NCBI GenBank assembly: GCA_021432605.1 | Contig: MU271151.1 | Coordinates: 62,001 to 126,000, forward strand | Direction: 5' to 3' | Length of the DNA: 64,000 nucleotides | Origin: Coniochaeta sp. PMI_546 | Lineage: Eukaryota > Ascomycota > Sordariomycetes > Coniochaetales > Coniochaetaceae | Shown here: positions 55,203-64,000 of the stretch, one piece after another | How the letters are laid out: every line of letters starts with the position of its first letter | Numbering within the stretch: the first letter of the stretch is position 1 | Notes under the pieces: model-generated | Databases searched by the model: none | Told to the model about the DNA's origin: nothing | What the model saw: only the letters and a program-made list of their open reading frames with translations | Translations under genes and position numbers: made by a program

Positions 55203-56636
55203 ATGGTCGAATCAGCAGCCACCTCCTTCGCCTCCATCCTCGTCCTCGGCGCGGGCTTCGCCATAGCAGGATACGTCTACCACAAATCCTACAAGAGGCT
55301 GGTGCTCAAGAAGATGGCCAATGCCTTCGAACCCGGCGACCCGGTCCTCGAGCTGGCCGCCATCGGCAAGGGCCTCCCCTACCCGCCTGCCGGCACGCAC
55401 TGGGTCCAGCGGCCCGAGCAGGCCAGGATAGACGAGATCGTCTCGGGTCGCGAGGTGGGGCACTACCACCTCCTTATCGGCGAGAAGGGCACAGGGAAGA
55501 GCAGCATGCTTCTCGAGGCCATGCGGCGCGTGGATGGTGACGGTATTGCCATGTGCGAGGCCCATGCTGATCTGGAGATCTTTCGCATACGGCTGGGCAA
55601 GGCGCTCGACTACGAGTTTCACGAGGATTACATCGGTGCTTATTTCAGCGAGAAGGGCCCGCGCGATACCACCGCCCTGCTGGACATCGAGCGGGCGCTG
55701 AACAAGCTGGAGAAAGTCGCCTTATTGCGACGTGCCCAAGTGGGGAGGCCGCTGGTGCTGATCATCAACCAGATGCACCTTATCAGGGATGATGAAGACG
55801 GTAAAGATCTGATAGAGCTGCTACAGCAGCGTGCAGAGCAGTGGGCGGCGTCAAACCTGGTCACGATGGTGTTCAACAGCGATGACTACTGGGTCTACGA
55901 GCGCCTCAAACAACTAGCTACCCGGATGGAGGTGCTCAGCGTCGTGGATCTGCCAAAGACACAGGCCATCGACGCACTGAGCAAGTACCGCCAGCGTTAC
56001 TTCAACGAGACGTTGGAGGGAAGTATGCTCGAGGAAGTATACGACCGCGTCGGAGGGCGCCTCACTTTCCTCAACCGAGTGGCGCGGAGCAATGACATGC
56101 TAGAAACCTGCGACCACATTCTCGAGGTGGAAAAGACTTGGTTCCTGAACCAGTGCTGGATCCTGGGCGAAGAGATGGACGACGACGTCATGGACCAGCA
56201 GAAGTGGGCTTCCGCCGCCGTTGTGCTGGCGGCAGCCCTGGTGGACAAGGAGGACGAGATGGAGCGGACTTATGACCCCAGGACGGGCCACGTTCTCCCA
56301 TCTTTCCCGATGCATAAGGCGCAGCAGATCATGACGCGGTCGGACTTTGTGCGGGACTTTGACCGTCTCAACCTGTTCAGTATCACGAGCAATGCCCAGG
56401 TGCGGGCGTCCTCGGTGCCGATGCATCGCGCGTTCAAGCAGATCGTTGCTGAGCCGGGGTTCAGGGAGCATCTACAGGCCACTATTGATCGGATCGCTGC
56501 TATCGAGAGTCTTGGACGGACGAGGGAGCTGGTTGCTAAGGATTTGGTCCTGGGTGGGAAGTACGAGATTCGCCAGGCGGGTAAAGGGGTTGAGGTCACA
56601 CTGAAGGAAAAGCAGAATGAAGATGGAGGGAAGTGA
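55203..56636 (+). CDS. Membrane-anchored P-loop (AAA-like) ATPase
   Basis: Predicted NTPase of 477 aa, uninterrupted from 55203. A single hydrophobic helix near the N-terminus (SFASILVLGAGFAIAGYVY) is followed by Lys-rich YKRLVLKKM, giving an inside-anchored topology, perhaps in mitochondria. The Walker A motif is GEKGTGKSS (about residue 95). A hydrophobic strand (LVLIINQMHLI) ends in a polar Walker B-like site, and NSDDYW resembles a sensor segment. Helical C-terminal parts resemble the STAND/archaeal-ATPase group. The open frame continues upstream to 55083 without another ATG (GGPKETLLIK precedes Met1), so a spliced first exon is possible. The role is unknown. Confidence 0.82.
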   Translation: MVESAATSFASILVLGAGFAIAGYVYHKSYKRLVLKKMANAFEPGDPVLELAAIGKGLPYPPAGTHWVQRPEQARIDEIVSGREVGHYHLLIGEKGTGKSSMLLEAMRRVDGDGIAMCEAHADLEIFRIRLGKALDYEFHEDYIGAYFSEKGPRDTTALLDIERALNKLEKVALLRRAQVGRPLVLIINQMHLIRDDEDGKDLIELLQQRAEQWAASNLVTMVFNSDDYWVYERLKQLATRMEVLSVVDLPKTQAIDALSKYRQRYFNETLEGSMLEEVYDRVGGRLTFLNRVARSNDMLETCDHILEVEKTWFLNQCWILGEEMDDDVMDQQKWASAAVVLAAALVDKEDEMERTYDPRTGHVLPSFPMHKAQQIMTRSDFVRDFDRLNLFSITSNAQVRASSVPMHRAFKQIVAEPGFREHLQATIDRIAAIESLGRTRELVAKDLVLGGKYEIRQAGKGVEVTLKEKQNEDGGK

Positions 56637-58739
56637 GAGGCGGGCAAGAGTAGCTGAGTGGCTTGCCACAGGGAAGCTGGCAGGCTCAATTTGCGTGACA
56701 CAGCGCTACTATTGCTCCCTGCATTCTCCTGGTGTTTTTCTTGCTGTAACATGTTTGATACGGGTTGAGTTACGCAACAATCATGATCGAATACGTCTTC
56801 ACAAGATAGACAGGTTTTTGCTGCAACCTTCTGTACGTCAAACCAGGGCAGATTATACCCAGAGGAGCTCAAATCTGGCGCCTCGAGCTGCTGGACTGTA
56901 GGTATAACCTATGTGCCACTGATGGCCAGTGGGCGAGAGCTCTTGGGATGGGAACTGATTGATGCGTTCAGAATCCTGATGGCTCGTGTTTGCCTAGGCG
57001 GATAACTCCGAAGGTACATAAGTCACGGAGGAGAATATCTGAATCGGTCGTCAGACCATTGTCCACTCAAGTGAGGAGATAGCACGGAACTATCCGAGCC
57101 AATAAATCAAGCAAGCAATGGGTTGCCAGAAAGCTATTTCCAGCTAGCATGTGGTATGCCGGATGTGGTAGCGTGTCGATCGTTTTTATGACGACTCATC
57201 TGTCGGGATGGCACACCGACAGCGTCTGCCAGTCTCGACAACGCCACATGCATATCGTCCAACGGATGGGCGATTCCCCGCATCTGTCTGTATGATATAT
57301 CACTTGGAGGGTATCACAAAGCGGTCATCCAGGAGATACTCCGGCGCCACCCATCGTGATGCGATTACGGGCGCTCCGATAATGGTCTTTGTATGCTGGG
57401 AAGGTCGCAGATAGCTTGATGCTTGTTGCGATGTTGGTAGTGTCGATCTCGATAGCGTGGAGAGATCTAGTCATAGTCGCGTACCTGGGGAATGCAAGCA
57501 CCCGCTCGTCGGTGTGCGAGCGGATGATCTGACCGCAGCTTCCATTGACTTGGGCGGTTCGGCGAATGGGCAAAAGGTTCCGTATTGGTCCCGACAACGT
57601 GATTCGCTGCAGCCGGCGAAAGGTAAGGGATGACAGCATCCTGGCTTGAAGTGGCCACACCAGTGTGATGTCCCGAGGGAGGCATTGAAACAAGTCCTTG
57701 TCCTACCATCCCAAAGTAACGACCTATGAGCTTTTGCGAAGGACAAGTGAGCAGTCAGCAGGCAATGCAGGCGTCCGTAAAACTGCCAAACACTGCATCT
57801 CAGGTAACATGGCAGACACTTATTGAGGCTCTGTGTGCTCAGATCCGTCGTACCGCTCCTCGCTACAGTCTCAGTCGTGCTCGGTGACAGGTCCGATAAG
57901 CTTGTCATCCGCAGTTTGACAACTCAAGATGTGATGCAAGGGAGCTCGGGGGTTGCACAAGTGACAACTCAAGGCCAGCCAATCATGTATCTGCCTCAAC
58001 ACACTAGGCTTGCTGATGATGGAAGTACAGACGCGTGTGCAAAACTCAAGTGGTGTCGAAGAATCATTCCTAGGCGCGGGGCGTAGTGAGGTTCAACAGA
58101 GAGCTTCTCGGGGCGGATTTTGCTCCAGTGAGCCCTTACAAACTCACGCGCCCGTCAGAAAGAGGGAAGCTATCGAGCTGTGGTCTGCCGGCGGTTCGCT
58201 GACATCACGAAAGCGGCGTGTCAATATTTTGAAGCCCGGAAGAGCTTGTCGCCGACAGGTTCTAGTGAGGCAGCCAAGCGGCGTGCTTCGAGGCCACAAG
58301 TGAAAAAAATCCTTCCGAGCCGACACATTTGAGAATAGGAATGCAATGACCTTTCTTAGGCATTGAAATGCCGATTCAAAGCGGCCGCGTTCCTGTCATG
58401 GCCAACAGAGACCTGCTCACCGCCTCATGCAAGTGCATCTAAACATATGCGGGGCCCCAGCTAGCTGCTGGTCTTGTAAACAATGACGCTACCTCTGGCA
58501 TGCGAGGTGCCGCAGAGCAGGGTTGACCCAAGCTGGCGGGAGCGGGAAAAAGCTGGTACCCAAGCATATTGAAGACTGGCATCGGCGTGCGGGTTGTCTG
58601 AGCTGAACGTCGTGTAGCCCATTGAAAATAGACCGAAGACTGACGATCTGTCCCAAGTGGACCGTTCCTCGGTTACATCATCTCAGAGAAGACGGTGAGT
58701 GCCAAAGAGAGCATATACCTATCGGGTCCGGCGACCAAA

Positions 58740-58751
58740 CTACACGTGTAG
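58740..58751. promoter_or_regulatory. Palindrome CTACACGTGTAG (copy 4)
   Basis: Perfect 12-bp palindrome identical to copy 1 at 2527-2538. Flanking sequence differs, so the copies are not part of a larger repeat. Confidence 0.45.
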
Positions 58752-58795
58752 CTCGTCCGGTCTGGGTCAAGGCAGCGGAATACTGTAAGCACTCT

Positions 58796-58812
58796 TAGTC
58801 TAGTGTAGACTA
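58796..58812. repeat. Short inverted repeat TAGTCTA/TAGACTA
   Basis: Seven-base arms separated by GTG, about 45 bp from palindrome copy 4. The arm TAGTCTA also occurs just before palindrome copy 2 (CTAGTCTACACG). Confidence 0.5.
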
Positions 58813-61800
58813 CTTTTCGTACACGAGACCAAGGGCTAGACTTAAGACAACGCTATGATTGTCGATGTCCGGCAAGCACCACACCTTTTCTTGGTAATGA
58901 AAATGATCGAAACGTGTAATTCCCTGTAAATCGGTTTATAACCATGATGTCACAACAATCAATATCTGCCGTGGGGGCCACAGTCTCGTCACTTCTCGGT
59001 ACCTAGGTTGTTGTCCGAATTCTGCGTTTCGACCCGAGCATGAAGCTTGGCTGGTTTCTGACCGAGAGAGTCAGTCTACTGTGGTAGTAGTATCCATCGA
59101 TGCTTATCAAGACCGAGGGATCGACGATAAGTCTAACAAGGTCGAAAAATGCCGACGTTGTGCTGTTTTATCAAGCAGTTGCGGCAGTCGAAAATCGAGT
59201 ATCAACATGATAGAATTGACAATGACTTTTGCATCTACTATGGTAAGAGGCCGCTGCCTGTGTTGCAGGTTTGGAGACGAGGTCGACATCCGAGTTGGCC
59301 GTCGAAAGCTCTGCCGCATGTACTCGCAAGTACTCTTTGATCTGAGCAAAGGGCGCTAAACCGTGTTCGGCAAGGCGTAGATGGCGTTTTCCCATCCGAA
59401 CAACTTGCTAGTAATGTATAACCTCTCCACCAGCATGTGAGCCAGGGTGGGCTTTGGCATGTCTTGTACCGTACAACAGCGGCGATCAATGATAGCAAAT
59501 ATAAAGGCAAGCTATGCGTGACATGATCGTCTCCGGCACGATGCTGTTTTGAAGGTACCTGAGGCACAGACGTCATCGCTGCGTTGCGGCCACTGTACTG
59601 TATACGATCTCCACGTCCGGAATTTAGCGCTTAAGCGGCTCGTTCCGTTCCATAAGATCAGATCAGATATCCCACCTGGAGTGCAAAGTTAAGCGAGTTC
59701 GTCTCTGAAGACTGGTGTTGTTCATCCTGGATGATGCACCCAAACCGTGTTACAGCACATGAGAATGGCAACCTACTCTTAAGCCGGAGTACCCGCCTTC
59801 TCAGTTCACGGAACGACAACGAAAAAGAAGAAGAAAAAAAGTGAAGTGCAGCAATTCAGTCTCGCCGGAAATGCGGGTGAGGCTGATGGCGTGAGGATTT
59901 CCGCGTTGGGGAAGCCGCAGCCCGTCAGCCGTTAAATAGGCGCCGACATTTGTCCGACCTGCCGACATTTCTGAGTCCTCTGGGTACGGTTACTCGTACG
60001 AGAGCCGAATACCAACATCACTCGGGTCCGACCGACAGCGGAGAGCCACAATTGTACATTTACCACAGTACAGTACTGGCCAAAGACTTTTACTTTCAAG
60101 CTGCTAGACCCCAAGTAGGTTGGTGCGCATTGTGCAGCACTGTTCCCATGGGGTTCCAGACCTCCAAAGGGTTGACATAGTGGCGATCATTGGCCCAAGC
60201 GGCTGCCTGGTCCAGGAAATGCTACTTCTGTGTTGCATTGCCACTCTCATTTTCATGCGTCTTCACTCGATTGATATCGCGCTGTCGTTGGGGAAGCTCC
60301 AAAAGGGTTCGCAGCGTGGGGGCTTCATGTTTCGCGTCCCTTCAACAAGTGGCCGCAAGAGGCTGGCAGGGCTGGTCAAACATGTGGTCCCATGGTTGCC
60401 AAAGCATTGATGTACGTTCCGACTCGCGACAACGAGTCTTCGCTAATACTCGGGACGTTCGTAGTAGTTGTATTCGGCTAGGGAGCCGATGATCTCTTGC
60501 CCCGCGGGTCCGGGCAAGGCAGTATGTAGCACAACCTCAAAGGCAGCGTCCAACAAGAGGCCGGCCACATCAACGGCAACTATGTACACTACGAGTAGAC
60601 CCGCCCATTGAGCAGATCCCACGGTACCCCTCAGTCTGGTAGGGGCTTGGTGGCGCACCGCTATCGATTGCGAACATGCCTGGGCTTAGATGCGGGGTTC
60701 GGCGGACATGGGGCCAAAGTTGTCCCGAAAGGAGGAAGGACTGGTTCGCAATTTTAGAACAAAACCAATCAGATACACCTTGAGTCGTGAATATCCTCGG
60801 GGAGCGACATACTATAGTATGTTTCCATGTCAGGCATGTGTACTATGGCAGAGGTTGTGCTGCGGGGAGGGTGTGGTGCTGAGACAAGGATGGGAAATGT
60901 GTCAGGACAAACAATCATAAAGGTACTGTACACTACACTACATAGCAAGGTAAGGTAGCGATTTCAGTCGAACAAGTCGATGTATCACAGATCCGCAAGC
61001 GAGCAAGGAAGTGGCCCACACGTAGACTGTGGTCTTCTCGTAACTTGTAAGGCTTATCGTCGCTCGGGAGGTCCCGCGACAGCTACGTAGCAGGTATCCA
61101 GCTAAACGTTAGCCCTGATGGAGCAAAATCTCCAGACCAGGTTGGTAGATCTCACCACCCTCACTACATGCTGCATTTAGCCTGAAGGACAGTCTTACAG
61201 TAGAACCGTGCAGCGGCAGGATGACTTTTCGACACATCTCCAAAGGCTACCTATGGCATGAGCTTGGCTTCAGCTGGAAGTCGCTAGATTGAAGCTATAC
61301 AAGTCTTTGTTGATATGGAAGAATTTATGTATGACAGACTCTCCTTTCTCGTCGCACTTTCCACACACCCAACATGTTGCCAAGTCGTCTCTCCACCCCC
61401 GAATCATGACACAAGTATCTAGACCGACAACAGGATTCATCTCGTGGTATTAGCAGATAGCAAGTCATAGAGGAGACGTGGCTTCGAGCACAGGATAACG
61501 CTCGCCTTCGCTATGAGGTAGGTGTCACAGCAGCTCTCCAGGTACAGGGCAATTGCAATATGCACAAAAGATTTGCACTTTGACAGGAAACCCATGGCTG
61601 CGATTCGTCACACCCTCCGGAGGTGCTGTCAACAAGCCTCCGGAACGATGCACTGCTGCCTCCGGCGCCATGAGAGGCGCCAATCCAGCCCTCGCGGGCA
61701 TGCAATGCTCTCAGAGTATCCTTGGTGCTGGGAAGATAGCAAGATACTCACGGAGGTGAGGATATCACGCGGAGCCTCCCAGCGATGCCCAGCACAGCTT

Positions 61801-63480
61801 TAGCTTCAGCCTCAACTTATGATTGCAGGACCGCCGTCGAAGGCTACACCAGACAACTGCCTCATACACAATTCTATCTTGCTCCCATCATCAGGTCCAG
61901 GTCTCGCCAGTTAGGAAGGGTCGGTTTTTTCTCTCTCTTGGGCCAACCTGGTAGTTAAATCCAGGAAAACCTTTTCAGACAAGGAGAAGCGTCAATCCCC
62001 GTTCGGCGAAATAACACCAGTTCGTTTACGACGCAACTAGTCTAGGGCCTCTCTCTGTATGCGAGTGGTGGCCGTATTGGGGTTTCCCCAGCTAACCGAA
62101 CGATAAAGTCTTCCTTCTTCAATGGCGTACCATTTCAGGTGACAATAACGAAGAGACATAGAATAAGCCAAGGTAGAAACTCCAACGAGCATCGACGATC
62201 TTGTTTGGTTTGGCAAACCCTCGACCTGAATCTCTCACAAGGTCTGTTACCAGGACAGCCAGGTTGCCCATGTTCCAAGAAGGGTCAAGCCGGCCAGTTT
62301 TGCACGGGCCAGAGCGCTAGTGCGAGGTGCAGCAACCCCGGACCTTGTCCTGGTCCACAAATGCCTCGTCGACTTCCCCCATAGTTTCTTGCAGCCAATG
62401 AAATCTCAGACAAGACGAGGTACTGCAGAGTACATCTGCTTGAAGAAAGGAGGGGTTGACAATCCGACACCACCGACACCCCTCCAAGTTGGAATATCGA
62501 CAAAGATGGTGTTGCTGCCAAGACCAGAACCCGTGCTTTCACTTCCCCGTCGTCGAGTCTTCAGAAATGTCGTCCATTCAATTGCAGGTTTCCTCACCAC
62601 CATCAGCCCAGCGCAAGTACTCACGTACTGTCCTCGAGTGTGGGGTGTTATCGACCGGCAACATCATTCCTGGAAAGTGCCTATCATATTCAAATCGAGT
62701 CTTCTTATCCTCGTCGCCATCCCCCATCGTTCGTGTCGCAAGACCTTTCTCTTTCCTACCTCTCCCCGTGTCTACCGCATCCTGGGCCTGCGTGAGCTAA
62801 GGGTGAACCACAACGTGAGTTTTGCCGTTCCATTACTGTCTTCAGTCCGTTCCTCGTCCTTTTTGAGTGCCATTTTGTCCCAGGTCTCGCAGAGATCTCG
62901 TCTGCGATCCGCCGGAGATGACTAGAACCCGTGGTCTTCTCGTCACGTATCTCAACAGGGAGTGCTCAAGTGTTAGCTGGGCGATCTTTCTACCTGGGAT
63001 CGTCTTGAACTTCGACCCCCCTTGTGTCCTCCATTAGACTATGAGAGGCCGGAGAAGGCCGTTGCACCTCCACTCTTTTAACCACTCAGGGATTATTCTT
63101 CGCTTCCCCTCCTGACATCGTTGTGATCAACATCACTATCTCCATGTCAATGCTCCATAAGGAATATGTGATCGTCTTCTTGCCGCTCGTTAGTCTGGCT
63201 GCCCAGAGACCTGACAGCGATCCTACCCACCACGCACTTCGGCCTCTGGAGCCCAGCCGCGTCTTTCCCTGCCGTCTTGAGCCTAGACTTGGGCCGGATA
63301 TCAGATCGTCAACTGAATCCACTCACTAACGTCTCGTGCCGTGAAGGAACAGTTGCCGGTTGCTCTTACGCACCCCGGACCGCCATCGATAAAATTGAGC
63401 CGACATCCTTTTCGACCCCCGCATTATTTTGTCTCCCTAAGGTTCTGACCTTGCTGGTATGGTCTCGTTATTGACGAGAT

Positions 63481-64000
63481 ATGGATCATCATCTTCCTGT
63501 CGTGCCCGACGATGGGGACCTTTCGTGGTCAGACAGTTACAGTATGGAGTCCGATGATGGCCACTCCGTCATGTTGCCGAACTCACCACTGTGGATGGAG
63601 CATTTTCCCTCTGATCCAGTCTCGATGTCGGTTGGCTCAACCATAGGCGTCTCTCACACAGGCCAGCTCTCGCCTATCAGTGATGGGATTGACATTCCCA
63701 CTGGCCATGTTAATACTGACAACTATACCTCCGGTTGCTCCGGTCACTCTACGGCCCCAGCCATGATTCATTCGGCTTCGGATTCATCTACCGACTCGTG
63801 GAGCATGGAATACGTTGGATCAGATGATATGGCTGGCATCAACAATGGCGGCTCTGACTCAGATATTCACTGGGAACAAGGGTCGGACGATATCATGACA
63901 TTGCCCAAGCTGGAACCGCTGGAAGATGACGAACTTCGTTTGGACGAAGTCAAGGAAGCACCTTCGGATTTTCTTGCCCCCAACGGGACAGAAGCCACCC
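63481..64000 (+). CDS. Partial acidic, Ser-rich protein (5' end only)
   Basis: An ATG at 63481 opens a frame that runs to the window edge without a stop: 520 nt, 173 codons plus one base. The product begins MDHHLPVVPDDGDLSWSDSY, and is rich in Asp, Ser and Gly with few basic residues, so it is disordered and acidic, as in activation domains. LPKLEPLEDDELRLDEVKEA near the end could be a short amphipathic helix. No domain is visible in this part. The preceding 1 kb is pyrimidine-rich with short upstream frames, as in fungal regulatory genes with long leaders. A transcription regulator is a guess from composition. Confidence 0.65.
   Translation, partial: MDHHLPVVPDDGDLSWSDSYSMESDDGHSVMLPNSPLWMEHFPSDPVSMSVGSTIGVSHTGQLSPISDGIDIPTGHVNTDNYTSGCSGHSTAPAMIHSASDSSTDSWSMEYVGSDDMAGINNGGSDSDIHWEQGSDDIMTLPKLEPLEDDELRLDEVKEAPSDFLAPNGTEAT

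Larger units (their letters stand above)
56637..63480. other. Gene-poor region of 6.8 kb
   Basis: No reading frame here resembles a known family and none shows matched splice sites and start. It contains palindrome copy 4 (58740-58751) and, about 45 bp on, the inverted repeat TAGTCTA-gtg-TAGACTA (58796-58812). From about 62400 the sequence is pyrimidine-rich, suggesting a promoter and long leader for the gene starting at 63481. No transposon termini or simple arrays were seen. Confidence 0.5.

Noticed and set aside
57471-57908. 145-codon minus-strand frame in the gene-poor region
   Set aside because: Composition like random translated sequence; no start context, domain or splice support.
60443-60658. 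71-codon minus-strand frame with a hydrophobic stretch
   Set aside because: The segment WAGLLVVYIVAVDVAGLLLDA is suggestive, but it is short, isolated and matches no family I know; could be a micropeptide or chance.
1-64000. tRNA, rRNA, CRISPR, transposon or telomere features
   Set aside because: I looked for tRNA B-box patterns, 5S-like sequence, regularly spaced repeats, transposase or reverse-transcriptase motifs and TTAGGG runs on both strands and found none I could support.

Overview
The window looks like nuclear DNA of a filamentous ascomycete (Pezizomycotina, probably Sordariomycetes). The grounds are short introns (42-190 nt) with GTRNGT-like donors and CTAAC/CTGAC-type branch sites, roughly balanced base composition, and fungal families such as DUF3292, NmrA-like, RTA1-like, Zn2Cys6 and RasGAP/Gap1. 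The species cannot be named from the sequence. I see no rRNA, tRNA, CRISPR array, intact transposon or telomere repeat.

Left part, about 1-23.2 kb (accessory character). Order: a cytochrome P450 (+), a secreted GH5 glycoside hydrolase (+), an RTA1-like membrane protein (-) divergent from a Zn2Cys6/AT-hook regulator (+), a LaeA-like methyltransferase (-) divergent from an NmrA-like protein (+), a DUF3292 membrane protein (+), a frameshifted secreted-protein pseudogene (+), a secreted trypsin-like protein lacking its catalytic His and Ser (-), and a GH43 hydrolase with a C-terminal CBM35-like module (+). No PKS, NRPS or terpene synthase is present, so this is not a recognisable biosynthetic cluster. 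The theme is secretion, plant polymer breakdown and lipid or small-molecule chemistry.

Core part, about 27.3-56.6 kb (housekeeping). Order: RasGAP Gap1 (+), Utp22 (-) and Ski3 (+) sharing a 356-bp promoter, Rmi1 (-) divergent from Vps51 (+), Nif3 (-) divergent from a BolA-like protein (+), a secreted type-B carboxylesterase (+), the Myb factor Reb1 (-), a hypothetical protein (-), and a membrane-anchored P-loop ATPase (+). These genes serve Ras signalling, rRNA processing, exosome-linked RNA decay, genome stability, Golgi retrieval, mitochondrial function and rDNA transcription.

Right part, about 56.6-64 kb. A 6.8-kb stretch without a convincing gene is followed by the start of an acidic, serine-rich protein that runs off the window, behind a pyrimidine-rich leader.

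The most notable non-coding signal is a perfect palindrome, TACACGTGTA (an E-box core), found four times, all intergenic. Two copies lie 173 bp apart in the divergent methyltransferase/NmrA promoter. Other notable points are the pseudoprotease, two stop-free introns with length divisible by three, and a candidate N-myristoylation signal on Reb1. Exon borders were placed by hand from splice motifs, reading frame and family resemblance, without transcript data.
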